A stretch of 54,558 nucleotides of DNA. Source: an uncultured Rhodospirillales bacterium. GTDB taxonomy: Bacteria; Pseudomonadota; Alphaproteobacteria; Azospirillales; Azospirillaceae. The notes below the pieces were generated by a model. It was not told where the DNA came from and searched no databases. It was given only the letters and a program-made list of their open reading frames with translations. Positions 18,042-25,532 of the stretch are shown here, one piece after another. A program made the translations under genes and the position numbers. The stretch's first letter is position 1. The number at the start of each line of letters is the position of its first letter. Location of the stretch: contig CAIOBP010000114.1 of NCBI GenBank assembly GCA_903856295.1, forward strand, positions 1-54,558, written 5' to 3'.

Positions 18042-19012
18042 GCCCTTTTCTCCTGCGCGCCGGTGCGCCGCCATAGTGTCGCGGCCGCAGCGGCCACGGT
18101 GTCCACCTCGATACCATCCATCATGGTGCCGGTGGTATCGGGATCGTAACCCGGCACCGACAGCAGCTCTTCGAAGGATTGCGGCGTGCGGATGAAGGCG
18201 CAATGTTCGCCCCAGGGACGGTAATGCTCGGGCCGGCTGGGGCCGAACAGGCCGAGCGTCGGAGTGCCGACCGCCGCCGCGATGTGCATCAGGCCCGAAT
18301 CGTTGCCGATGAACAGGGCGCAGCGGGCGAGGCAGGTCCCGGCTTCCAGCGGATCGGTGGCGCCGACCAGATCCAACCGGCGGGCGGGATCGATCGCCGC
18401 CAGCACCGGTTCCGCCTGATCGCGCTCGCTTGCCGCCGCCAGCACCGCCACCCGGGCGCCGGGCAGAATGCCGTCGGGGCCGGTCAGCCGTTCGGCCAGG
18501 GCGGCGAAGCGGTCGGGGCGCCAGGTCTTGCCGATCCAGTTGGCTGCTGGTCCCAGCGCCAGCACCGGCGGTCCTTCGGGCACCAGGGCGGCGGCGCGGG
18601 CCAGTTCGGCCTCGCCGAACCACAACCGCGGCGCCGGCGCCGCGGGCAGGCCAAAGACAGTGGCCAGATGCTCGAGCCGGTGGCGATCGGCGGGCGGGCT
18701 GGAGACGATCACCGTCCGGTTGCGGAACAGCAGGCGCGAAACGGCGGAATCGCGCAAATCCACCACCAGGCTCCACCAGCGGGGCAGGCAGAGCCGCCAC
18801 AGGCGCAGCCAGTGCCCGGCGCGTTTCTGCTTTTGCAGGGGGATCACGCGCTCGATCCCTGGCAGCGCCCGGAACAGCGGCGCCGCCACCGGCCCGCAGG
18901 CGACGGTGACCCGCGCCCCGGGGTAGCGGCTCACCAGATGATCGAGCACCCCGGTCGAGAGGACGGCGTCACCCAGCCGGTTCGAGGTGATGAAGAGCAA
19001 TGTGAAGGCCAA
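18038..19012 (-). CDS. Glycosyltransferase family 9 (heptosyltransferase-like)
   Basis: 324-residue GT9 protein related to WaaC/WaaF/WaaQ ADP-heptose transferases. Features seen are the N-terminal NRLGDAVLSTGVLDHL, the mid-protein LALGPAANWIGKTWRPDRFAAL, and the C-terminal donor-site block GNDSGLMHIAAAVGTPTLGLFGPSRP. These are the standard GT9 landmarks. It is the first gene of a two-gene operon with the GT4 gene (4-base overlap). It probably acts at the inner face of the inner membrane on lipopolysaccharide core or another lipid-linked glycan. Calling it a specific Waa enzyme would go beyond the sequence. Confidence 0.9.
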   Translation of the reverse strand: MAFTLLFITSNRLGDAVLSTGVLDHLVSRYPGARVTVACGPVAAPLFRALPGIERVIPLQKQKRAGHWLRLWRLCLPRWWSLVVDLRDSAVSRLLFRNRTVIVSSPPADRHRLEHLATVFGLPAAPAPRLWFGEAELARAAALVPEGPPVLALGPAANWIGKTWRPDRFAALAERLTGPDGILPGARVAVLAAASERDQAEPVLAAIDPARRLDLVGATDPLEAGTCLARCALFIGNDSGLMHIAAAVGTPTLGLFGPSRPEHYRPWGEHCAFIRTPQSFEELLSVPGYDPDTTGTMMDGIEVDTVAAAAATLWRRTGAQEKRA

Positions 19013-19066
19013 GGACGTACTCTCCCCAGGAAAACAGGCGAAGGACTGTCACCGGAAACCGTCTTG

Positions 19067-20563
19067 CTACTGGACCTGATTATCGTCCCGATCTCTGGAT
19101 TTCTCGTCTTCGTCCTCGTCCTCCCCGGAAGGGTCGCTGGAATTTTTGTCGGTCCGGACTTTGTTGATCTTCGTTGGTTTCTTGCCGCCGGCCGGGCGGC
19201 CATCGATATTGACGACGCGGCAGGAGCGGCTGGTGTGGCTCTCGCAGGCCGCCGCCGCTTCTTCTTCGGCGTCGCTGGCGGTGTCCCGGCCGCTGCGCCA
19301 GCCATAGGCGCCATCGGGGGCGACGGCGAAGGCCCGGTGCGAGCGCGCGGCGAGATAAGCCTCGAAGGCCAGCCGGCCCTTGGCCGACAGTTCGGGCGGC
19401 GTGGCGTCGGTGTCTTCCGGGGTATCCTCGGGGTCGTCTTCCGGGGCCACCTCGGGATCGTCTTCCGGGGCCACCTCGGGATCGTCTTCCGGGGCCACCT
19501 CGGGATCGTCTTCCGGATCCTCCTCGGGCTCGGGTTCCGTCTTCGCCTGGGGCGTCGGGCGCGGCGCCGTCGGCGCGACGGTGTTTGCCGGCGCGGCGGC
19601 GTTCGGCAGCGGCGGCAGGCCGGCGACCGTCGCGACATAGGCTTCGTCGGTCCGGGCCTTGAAGCTGTCGTAGGAGATCCAGCCGAAGCCGTTTTCGCCC
19701 CAGCTGTCGCCCCAGGAGTTGATCAGCCGGAAGGCGCGCTTGCGGTCGTCGTAGCCGACCACGACCATGGCGTGACCGCCGCCGTCGCGGCCCATCTCCT
19801 TGAATACGGTGTCGCCGGTCAGCTCGGTGAAGGCGTCGTTGACGTACATGCCGATCACCACCGGGTTGCCCTTGGCGATCTGCTCCTTGATGGCGCTGAG
19901 GCTGGTCAGGTCGACCGTCCGCCAGCTCTGGATGCGCCACTGTCCGGCCTCGCGCTTGACGTCGGCCGGCGGCCGGCGCGAGCAGCTGGTGTCGCGATAG
20001 GGAAAGCGCGACATCGGCACCGTGCCGACGTCGCGCAGCAGGGTCAGGGCGTCGGCGATGTCGGAGCCGCTGTCGCAGCCTTCCGAGGAATCGGCGATCT
20101 GGTTGTAGACGAAGGACGGGCTGAGCAGGATCGGGTCGCGGTCCTTGCTCCGGCCCTGGGCGCGGTTGGCGTAGTAGCCGCGCATGGCGTAGCCCACCGA
20201 CCAGCCGACGCACGAACTCTGATCGCCCTGGTCCTTGGGCGGCGGAAACAGCGCCGACAGGTCGGCGGCGGATGGCAGCAGCATGCCGCGAGTCGGCGAG
20301 GTGCGCTCGTGCTGCTGGTATTTCTCGGCGGGCTCGAATTTCAAACCACGCGGAAAGACGCGGCGGTGACCGGCCTGGGCGGAAGCGGGGGAGGACGGCG
20401 CGGCGGCCTCGGCGCCTTCGGTGCCGTAGGCGACCTCGGCCCGCGCCCCGTCTGTGGCCGGCAGGGCCAGCCAGAGCAGCGCCAGCAGCGGCGTCAGCCG
20501 GAGCAGGGTCGCCGCTTGTGCGGACGTGCCGCCTCTGTTTTCCCGTTCCAGTCTGGTCGACAC
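19067..20563 (-). CDS. Secreted papain-like (C1) cysteine peptidase with acidic repeat linker and DUF4189-like tail
   Basis: 498 residues from a GTG at 20563, chosen for its GGGAG upstream and because a signal peptide (LLRLTPLLALLWLALPATDGARA) then starts near residue 20. The C1 domain spans about 100-315, with oxyanion Gln112, catalytic Cys118 (DQGDQSSCVGW), His264 (GGGHAMVVVGYDD) and Asn282 (INSWGDSWG). All four are intact, so it should be active in the periplasm or outside the cell. A Pro/Glu/Asp linker (342-386) contains three perfect 24-base repeats coding for PEVAPEDD. The C-terminal part (390-460) resembles DUF4189 with two cysteines, followed by a highly charged tail. Divergent from the HdeA-like gene. 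The frame is open further upstream, but that part lacks coding character. Confidence 0.88.
   Translation of the reverse strand: MSTRLERENRGGTSAQAATLLRLTPLLALLWLALPATDGARAEVAYGTEGAEAAAPSSPASAQAGHRRVFPRGLKFEPAEKYQQHERTSPTRGMLLPSAADLSALFPPPKDQGDQSSCVGWSVGYAMRGYYANRAQGRSKDRDPILLSPSFVYNQIADSSEGCDSGSDIADALTLLRDVGTVPMSRFPYRDTSCSRRPPADVKREAGQWRIQSWRTVDLTSLSAIKEQIAKGNPVVIGMYVNDAFTELTGDTVFKEMGRDGGGHAMVVVGYDDRKRAFRLINSWGDSWGENGFGWISYDSFKARTDEAYVATVAGLPPLPNAAAPANTVAPTAPRPTPQAKTEPEPEEDPEDDPEVAPEDDPEVAPEDDPEVAPEDDPEDTPEDTDATPPELSAKGRLAFEAYLAARSHRAFAVAPDGAYGWRSGRDTASDAEEEAAAACESHTSRSCRVVNIDGRPAGGKKPTKINKVRTDKNSSDPSGEDEDEDEKSRDRDDNQVQ
19443..19514. repeat. Three perfect 24-bp tandem repeats inside the peptidase gene
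   Basis: Three head-to-tail copies of a 24-base unit (19443-19466, 19467-19490, 19491-19514), with degenerate partial units on both sides, encode the PEVAPEDD linker of the C1 peptidase. The repeats keep frame, so copy-number change by slippage would only alter linker length. Confidence 0.9.
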
Positions 20564-20779
20564 CCTGTTTCTCCCGTCGTGCGCCGTGGTCGTCGCGGCG
20601 ACAGGATCGTGTGTGAGCCGGTAAAGCGCAAGCATCAAGGGGGTGCGGCGCAGTCGCGCGGGATCATTCCTGCCTTGACGCTTTTGTGGGGAACACGTCA
20701 GCTTGCTGTCTCCGCCGCGAACGGCGGCGGCCCGGCCGGGAGCCGGGTCGGTCTTCCACCCCGGATGAGGAACAGGACG

Positions 20780-21136
20780 ATGGGAAAGAATATGTTGGCC
20801 GGTGCTGTACTGGCGGTGGCGCTGGGTTTGTCGGCCGGTCAGGTCCGGGCCGGCGGTGTCATCGATGACAATACCATCGATTTCTCGAAATTGACTTGCG
20901 ATGAACTGATGAATGAGATTCGCAACGACATCAAGAAGGGCAAGTCGCCCGAAGAAGCCGCTGGTATGAACATGATGATGGCCGCGATGTGGATCGACGG
21001 TTATCTGAGCCATGAATCCGGAGATACCCGGACGACGCTCAGCTGGCTGGGCGATGTCATGACCGCCATCGGCGACAACTGCGATAAGTCGCCCAAGACC
21101 CCGCTGCTGAAGATCGTCAAGTCGTCGCTGAAATAG
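20780..21136 (+). CDS. HdeA-like periplasmic acid-stress protein
   Basis: 118-residue exported protein. The signal peptide (NMLAGAVLAVALGLSAGQVRA) is cut near residue 24. The mature part matches the HdeA/HdeB fold: FSKLTCDELM with Cys40, the central AAMWIDGYLSHESG helix, and a second Cys101 (IGDNCDKSP) that should form the family disulfide. HdeA proteins are small ATP-independent chaperones that protect periplasmic proteins at low pH. The ATG at 20780 has AGGAACAGG before it; an in-frame ATG at 20765 is an alternative. Divergent from the secreted peptidase across about 216 bases. Confidence 0.85.
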   Translation: MGKNMLAGAVLAVALGLSAGQVRAGGVIDDNTIDFSKLTCDELMNEIRNDIKKGKSPEEAAGMNMMMAAMWIDGYLSHESGDTRTTLSWLGDVMTAIGDNCDKSPKTPLLKIVKSSLK

Positions 21137-21256
21137 CAAGCTCTCCGAAATGACGGGCCTGCCGTGTCAGGCCGGCGGAAAAAGCGCCATGGTATTCCGG
21201 AACGGAAACGGGTACTTTGACGCGTTCCGTGCAACTTCTTTGTGGAGGACCGTTTC

Positions 21257-21325
21257 ATGAGCAAGCAGACGAAGCCCGGCATGCCGGTGAGCACCCCCGT
21301 TCGCGCCGGCAAGGGCCGTTCGTGA
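21257..21325 (+). CDS. Putative 22-residue peptide
   Basis: A short frame with an excellent ribosome site (TGGAGGA, 21243-21249, seven bases before the ATG) encodes a 22-residue, basic, Pro/Gly/Lys-rich peptide beginning MSKQTKPGMPVSTPV. It lies 120 bases after the HdeA-like gene and in the same direction. No family is recognised. It could be a real small protein or a leader peptide; the convergent CgeB-like gene lies downstream, so there is nothing obvious for it to lead. Confidence 0.4.
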   Translation: MSKQTKPGMPVSTPVRAGKGRS

Positions 21326-21443
21326 TATGCCGCCACCGGGCGGGACGGCTTTCGGCCATCCGGCCCGGTGCCCGGTTCCGCTTCCGCGCGGTGTCGCGCG
21401 TGTCATTCCAAAGGGTTTCGTTATTTCGGGCCAAAGGGTTTCG

Positions 21444-22622
21444 TTATCTCGGGTCGAGGCATCCCGGTGCCACGCTCTTGATCCAGCTCAGCAGGCGGGT
21501 CAGGCGATGGTTCCAGCTGTGACCGGAGAGGAAGGCGGCGGTGCCGTTGGCCGCCCGGTTCGCCAGGGCGTCGTCCCCGGTCAACGCTTCGCCGACACAG
21601 GCCGCCGCCGCCGCCGGGTCGGGGGATAGCGCCAGGAGCGAGTCGGCGCCGGTCGCGGCGAGCAGCCAGGGCGCGGCGACGGTGGCGGCGACGGCGCCAT
21701 GGGCCATGGCCTGGAACGGCCGCTCGTGGGACTCGTAGTAGGGCGGCAGCAGGTTGAGCACGAGCTTCGACCGCGCCATCATCTTGAACAGCTCGGTTAC
21801 CGGCCGCTCGCCCAGGGTTTCCACTGGCGATCCGGCGGGCAGCAGGGCGTCCCAGCCTCGCCCGACCACGGTGACCGGCAGTCCCTCGGCGGCGCGCAGG
21901 AAGTCCAGCCGCACCCGGCTGCGCAGATAGGTGTCGACCGCCCAGAAGTAGGTCTGCACCATCTCGATCGGCGCCTGGGGATCGTTCAGAACCTCGACCA
22001 CAATCTCGTGCAGGGCGCGGCGCGGCGCGGCGACGTGGGCGGCCAGCATGGTTTCCAGCCGGTCGCGGGCCTCGGCGCCATGGTCGATCCAGCGGGCGCG
22101 GGTCAGGGCGGGGTCTTCGCGCAGGGTACCGGCCAGCAGCACCGGAATATCCCGCTCGCTCCAGGGCGTCGGCTGGCCGCCGCCCGGCGCGGCGGCGTGG
22201 GGCAGATGCAGCAGCGGCAGGCCGTCGCGGATGTGGCCGCGGCAGAAGCGCAGGTTGCTCGGAGTCGGAAAGGTCGCGATCAGGCGCGGCACTTCGCTGC
22301 GAAGGGTCTGGTGGTGGTAGACCGGATGATCGACGAAGTAGATGAACAGCGGCGCCTTGGTTTCCTGGTAGAAGCCCGGCCCCTGGCCCGGCTTGGGCAC
22401 GCCATAGCCGTTGAGGCTGAGGAACAGCGCCACCGGTTCGCGCCGGATCAGCGCCACCGTGCGGCCGACCGCGTCCGGCAACCGCAGGTCGACGATCTCG
22501 GTGCGCAGGCCGCGTGTCCGGAACGCCGCCGCCCAGTGGTCGACCATGGTGTTGAGGCTGTCGAACTCCGAGTGGCCCTTGTAGAGGATCACCACCGGCT
22601 GACCGCCGCCAGAGGCGCTCAT
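21444..22622 (-). CDS. CgeB-like glycosyltransferase (GT-B fold)
   Basis: 392-residue protein, last of a three-gene operon. It starts with VVILYKGHSEFDSLNTMVDHWAAAFRTRGL, a GT-B first strand and loop, and has the segment PLFIYFVDHPVYHHQTL common in proteins of the CgeB/glycosyl-transferase-for-dystroglycan-like group. The C-terminal donor half has VTVVGRGWDALLP and NLLPPYYESHERPFQAMAHGAVAA, in which the Glu/Phe/Met cluster takes the place of the usual E-x7-E motif. Some related proteins work near flagellin glycosylation loci, but no flagellar gene is in this window. It overlaps the preceding gene by 4 bases. Confidence 0.72.
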   Translation of the reverse strand: MSASGGGQPVVILYKGHSEFDSLNTMVDHWAAAFRTRGLRTEIVDLRLPDAVGRTVALIRREPVALFLSLNGYGVPKPGQGPGFYQETKAPLFIYFVDHPVYHHQTLRSEVPRLIATFPTPSNLRFCRGHIRDGLPLLHLPHAAAPGGGQPTPWSERDIPVLLAGTLREDPALTRARWIDHGAEARDRLETMLAAHVAAPRRALHEIVVEVLNDPQAPIEMVQTYFWAVDTYLRSRVRLDFLRAAEGLPVTVVGRGWDALLPAGSPVETLGERPVTELFKMMARSKLVLNLLPPYYESHERPFQAMAHGAVAATVAAPWLLAATGADSLLALSPDPAAAAACVGEALTGDDALANRAANGTAAFLSGHSWNHRLTRLLSWIKSVAPGCLDPR

Positions 22623-23860
22623 GATGCCCCCCGGTCGGAGAAGAGGGGCTTCAGGCCGGGACCGAGTCCGGTCAGCGCCATCAGATCGTTGGAGCGGGTT
22701 TTCTCGCGGGCGGTCTGGGGCAGGGCGTGCGCGCTCTTGAAGAAGCCGGGCAGGTGGAAGCGCGCGGGCAGCACCGTGTTGACGTTGGCGATGTCGTCGC
22801 CATCGCGGCGCAGGATGGCGATCGCCCGGTAGAGCGCGACCTGATCGTGGGTCCAGAGCGGCCCGGTTTCCAGGAGCTTCGCCCGGACATACCCGCTGAC
22901 CAGTCCGAAGAACCGGTTGGCCGCCGGGCCGGGGTGGGCGCCGACCACCGAGGCGTCGACCAGCAATTGCGGCCAGATTTCCCGGGTCCGGATGTGGGCC
23001 AGCGGAAAAGCCCGGATCATTTTCAGCACCTCGGCGCTGCCCGGGGCGAAGGCGCTGTCGATATCGAACAGGATCAGCGGCCGCCCGGCCATTTCAAGCA
23101 GCGTTTCGGCGAGCAGGAAGCGGACCGAACAGCAATATTCCGGCAGCCGGGTCCCCGCGTAGCCGGTGGCGGCGATGGTCAGGCCGGGGTGGCGGCGCGC
23201 CAGTTCGCCGGCCAGTTGCCGCGCGCCGTCATCGGGATTGACGATGCCGATGAACAGCGCGTGCTCGGGACCGGCATGGCGATAGAAGCCCTCGGCCAGC
23301 CGTTCGGCATAGGTGCAAAAGTACAGGGAGTCGCCGAAAGCCGCGCACAGGGCGGCGGCGGCGCTCCAGTCTCCGGGGTGGAGGAGGGGGGGCGGCGGCG
23401 TGATACCGCCGGTCGCGGGCGTCCACTCCAGGGGCTCGAACAGGAACGCCGCCGCCACCAGCTTGGTCAGACTCGGCAGGGGGAGCGATTCGCGGGGATG
23501 CTGTGCGGCCAGCTCGAGCAGCAACCGCACGCCATCGCGCAGCATGGCGAGGCCGGAGTCGTGCTCGAAGCGCAAAAAGTGGGCGAGGCCGCCGGCACAG
23601 CGCAGGGCGGCGGAAAAGGCGCTGGCGGTGCCGAAGCCCCGGCACAGTCCGAGCACGGTTTCGGCCTGCCCGCTGGCGATCAGCTGGCTGCACACCTCGA
23701 ACGCCAGGGCGGTGCCGGAGCCGCCCCGGTGGTTGCGATAGGTGAAAATCTCGTTCAGCCCCGCAAGATTGCCGTCACGCGCCATCCGCAGGCCCAGCTC
23801 GAGGAAGGCCGGTTCGTCCGGTGGTTCCGCCTTGACGCGGGCGATCAGCGCGTCATGCAT
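22619..23860 (-). CDS. Putative GT-A-like glycosyltransferase with helical N-terminal domain
   Basis: 413 residues. The N-terminal 150 residues are helical and TPR-like (ELGLRMARDGNLAGLNEIF; FLRFEHDSGLAMLRDGVRLLLELAAQ). The rest suggests a nucleotide-sugar transferase: strand-rich HALFIGIVNPDD, then LILFDIDSAFAPGS with a DxD-type metal motif, and WTHDQVALYRAIAILRR, where a His-Asp pair is common in GT-A enzymes. No signal peptide is seen. It sits between the phosphatase gene (8-base overlap) and the CgeB-like gene (4-base overlap). The glycosyltransferase call rests on these weak motifs and on context, so hypothetical protein is the safe alternative. Confidence 0.6.
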   Translation of the reverse strand: MHDALIARVKAEPPDEPAFLELGLRMARDGNLAGLNEIFTYRNHRGGSGTALAFEVCSQLIASGQAETVLGLCRGFGTASAFSAALRCAGGLAHFLRFEHDSGLAMLRDGVRLLLELAAQHPRESLPLPSLTKLVAAAFLFEPLEWTPATGGITPPPPLLHPGDWSAAAALCAAFGDSLYFCTYAERLAEGFYRHAGPEHALFIGIVNPDDGARQLAGELARRHPGLTIAATGYAGTRLPEYCCSVRFLLAETLLEMAGRPLILFDIDSAFAPGSAEVLKMIRAFPLAHIRTREIWPQLLVDASVVGAHPGPAANRFFGLVSGYVRAKLLETGPLWTHDQVALYRAIAILRRDGDDIANVNTVLPARFHLPGFFKSAHALPQTAREKTRSNDLMALTGLGPGLKPLFSDRGAS

Positions 23861-24380
23861 GGGGCGACGCCTGGGCCGGGGGCGACGCCTGGGCGATGCC
23901 GGAGGCGAGCGCGCCGCTGCCGGTCAGGGCGGCCCGGTGCCAGCCGAGGTAGGCGCGCTTGATCGCGCCGTTCAGCCGCAGCAGCGCCTCGCCATGTTCG
24001 AGAATCAGCATGTTGGGGGACATGGCGGGGCGTATCTTCGAGATATGGGAAAAGGCCCGCTCGGGCGCCATGCCGTGGCGAATCAACACCAGAATGGCCA
24101 CGGCGGTCGAACGGGATACTCCCGCCACGCAATGAACCAGAATCCGGTCGTCGCGCTGGAATCGCGAGGCGAATTCGAGAATCCGCGCAATGGCGTCGCG
24201 GGATGGCGCCGGTTGCGGCCCCGCCAGGTCTTCGAGGTCGAAAAAACATTCCTGGTGGTAGGTTCCGGAGTCGGGCGGGCGTCGGTGATCGTCGGGATCG
24301 AACAGGCCGATGGTCTTGGTCGCCCACTCCTCGCGGAGTCTGACGCTGTCGTGCAAGCCGCTGATTTGAATCTGAAACAT
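23853..24380 (-). CDS. Dual-specificity/tyrosine-type protein phosphatase
   Basis: 175-residue single-domain cysteine phosphatase, starting at the ATG at 24380 (GGGGAG site just upstream). The active-site loop is HCVAGVSRSTA with nucleophile Cys84 and Arg90. Asp residues in FFDLEDLAG (48-51) are candidates for the general acid. The short Ala/Pro-rich C-terminus carries a small duplicated segment (ASPPAQASP). It heads an operon in which all three genes overlap. Candidate substrates are phosphoproteins or phospho-sugars linked to the downstream glycosyltransferases. The adjacent TTCGCA palindromes lie 187-257 bases upstream. Confidence 0.85.
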   Translation of the reverse strand: MFQIQISGLHDSVRLREEWATKTIGLFDPDDHRRPPDSGTYHQECFFDLEDLAGPQPAPSRDAIARILEFASRFQRDDRILVHCVAGVSRSTAVAILVLIRHGMAPERAFSHISKIRPAMSPNMLILEHGEALLRLNGAIKRAYLGWHRAALTGSGALASGIAQASPPAQASPHA

Positions 24381-24711
24381 GCCGTCTCCCCTGTCCGATT
24401 GTCCCACCGGCCGCGCGTCGGGGTCAAGGGGAGGGGAAGAGCCGGAGCCGGTGGTGCCGCCGGCTTGGCGTCCCGTATCCTGGGAGGGTCTAAGGGCATC
24501 AAGTTTGGCGTGCCGAAGCATTCGTAATAATTCTGTCAGTCGTGATGCCAATAGAATCGATTGAATTTCGCAGGTGCGAAGGGTGTTGTATATTTACTCG
24601 ATACACATTCGCAGTCAATCGATGTATGACTTGCGAACCACACTTTGGAAACGGGGGCGATCGCTAGTGATCCGCCATTGATCGAGTATCGTCATTGCAA
24701 GGGAATGATCA
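24381..24711. promoter_or_regulatory. Divergent regulatory spacer with four TTCGCA half-sites
   Basis: This 331-base spacer separates the phosphatase operon (minus) from a 56-codon gene (plus). It is AT-richer than its surroundings from about 24525 onward. It holds TTCGCA-GG-TGCGAA (24567-24580) and a wider pair of the same half-sites (24608-24613 and 24632-24637), plus a TACTCGAT ... ATCGAGTA pair (near 24595 and 24683). Repeated inverted half-sites between divergent genes suggest a shared regulator. No known regulator's consensus was recognised. Confidence 0.45.
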
Positions 24712-24882
24712 ATGACTGAAGTGTCATCTGCTTATCAGGTGCAGAGGTTCCAGCTCGCGCACCCTTCCCAATCCTCGAAAGAGGTTCGGATCGCCCATCA
24801 GACGGCGGAGGTGGCCACGGCCGCCGCGCCCAGTCGACCGGTCAATCCCAATCTGGGCACGAAGCTCGACATCAAGGTCTGA
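24712..24882 (+). CDS. Putative 56-residue small protein
   Basis: Short frame with an AAGGGA ribosome site 7-12 bases upstream of the ATG. The product is 56 residues, soluble, beginning MTEVSSAYQVQRFQLAHPSQ and ending NPNLGTKLDIKV. The middle is Ala/Thr/Val-rich. No signal peptide, cysteine or membrane segment is seen. It is divergent from the phosphatase/glycosyltransferase operon and shares its regulatory spacer. Not recognised; it could be a secreted peptide, an adaptor or a substrate of the neighbouring enzymes, but none of these is shown. Confidence 0.5.
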   Translation: MTEVSSAYQVQRFQLAHPSQSSKEVRIAHQTAEVATAAAPSRPVNPNLGTKLDIKV

Positions 24883-24991
24883 CACAAGAATATCTGACAC
24901 CGGAACATCCGACGCCAGCGCGCCCAGGGTGGTCCGATCCTGGGCGCGCCGAAGTCTCGTCGCTTGGCGGTTTTTGCGTCAGAGTGTTCGG

Positions 24992-25150
24992 TCATGCCGC
25001 CTTGGAGACGGGGTGGGATTGGTTTGCGGCCCGGTGCGCCCGCGGCGTGGCCGGCGGCGCTTCATGGCCGATGTCTGCGAAGACCAACTCGGTCGCGGTG
25101 GCGGTTTGGAGCAGGGCGTCCAGGCGTCCCAGGAACGAAGTGCGGGTCAT
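24992..25150 (-). CDS. Putative 52-residue small protein
   Basis: A minus-strand frame with an AAAGGAG site seven bases upstream of the ATG encodes 52 residues: an amphipathic N-terminal helix (SFLGRLDALLQTATATELVF), then DIGHEAPPATPRAHRAANQ and a short basic tail. Codon choice is GC-rich like its neighbours, and the ribosome site is among the best in the window. The gene faces the 56-codon gene convergently, 109 bases apart. Function unknown. Confidence 0.5.
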   Translation of the reverse strand: MTRTSFLGRLDALLQTATATELVFADIGHEAPPATPRAHRAANQSHPVSKAA

Positions 25151-25458
25151 GGTATGCTCCTTTGCGTGGGTCTGTCGGCGAATGCGCCTGATGTCAGATA
25201 TAGGTCGTGAAGGTGAGCGGCTGTGAGCGGTCAGGCATGCGCATGCGGGGATACCAGGGAAAAGGGCCGGGATGGCTATGACTGGGGCCTGTGATTTCGG
25301 AATGTTTTACGCAAGTTCAATGTTCTATGCGTTGCCGGGCGGGATTCCGGGGCAGCTATGCGTTTTTAGTATGATGTGCCGCGCCCCCTTGCCAGGGGGT
25401 GTTGCCGGTGCTATGAGCCTGTGGTCGCATCCGGTGCTGGTCCGGGTGGCGCTGGTCA
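25151..25458. other. Non-coding spacer upstream of tRNA-Gly
   Basis: About 308 bases without a convincing gene. It contains the ribosome site of the 52-codon gene at its left edge and a candidate tRNA promoter at its right (25389-25417). A loose direct repeat (AATGTTTTACGCA / AATGTTCTATGCG, about 25301-25335) is visible. Nothing else is recognised. Confidence 0.5.
25389..25417 (+). promoter_or_regulatory. Candidate sigma70-type promoter for tRNA-Gly
   Basis: TTGCCA (25389-25394), a 17-base spacer and TATGAG (25412-25417) lie about 40 bases before the mature tRNA-Gly end. The same TTGCCA with a 17-base spacer occurs before tRNA-Trp. Spacing and hexamers fit a housekeeping promoter, but this is pattern matching only. 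Confidence 0.4.
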
Positions 25459-25532
25459 GCGGGTGTAGCTCAATGGTAGAGCAGAAGCCTTCCAAGCTTA
25501 CGACGAGGGTTCGATTCCCTTCACCCGCTCCA
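25459..25532 (+). tRNA. tRNA-Gly (anticodon TCC)
   Basis: A 74-base cloverleaf: acceptor GCGGGTG pairs with CACCCGC, D-arm GCTC/GAGC, anticodon loop CTTCCAA giving TCC, T-loop TTCGATT, and an encoded CCA end (25530-25532). It reads GGA, and possibly GGG, codons. Confidence 0.95.

Noticed and set aside
19443-19514. Tandem 24-base repeats as a possible CRISPR array
   Set aside because: The units are contiguous without spacers, keep reading frame and code for the protease linker. No CRISPR-like array is seen elsewhere.
20690-20720. GGAAC sequence upstream of the HdeA-like gene as an EcfG stress promoter
   Set aside because: No CGTT-like -10 element follows at 16-17 bases, so the two-part consensus is not met.
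18179-20779. Plus-strand open frame running into the HdeA-like gene
   Set aside because: Its first 860 or so codons are antisense to the GT9 and peptidase genes. Only the last 118 codons, starting with a ribosome site and signal peptide, are coding-like.
24798-24995. 65-codon minus-strand frame whose ATG overlaps the stop of the 52-codon gene (ATGA)
   Set aside because: The overlap looks like coupling, but the product is a mix of Arg/Trp/Phe/Cys without pattern and its last part is antisense to the better supported 56-codon gene.
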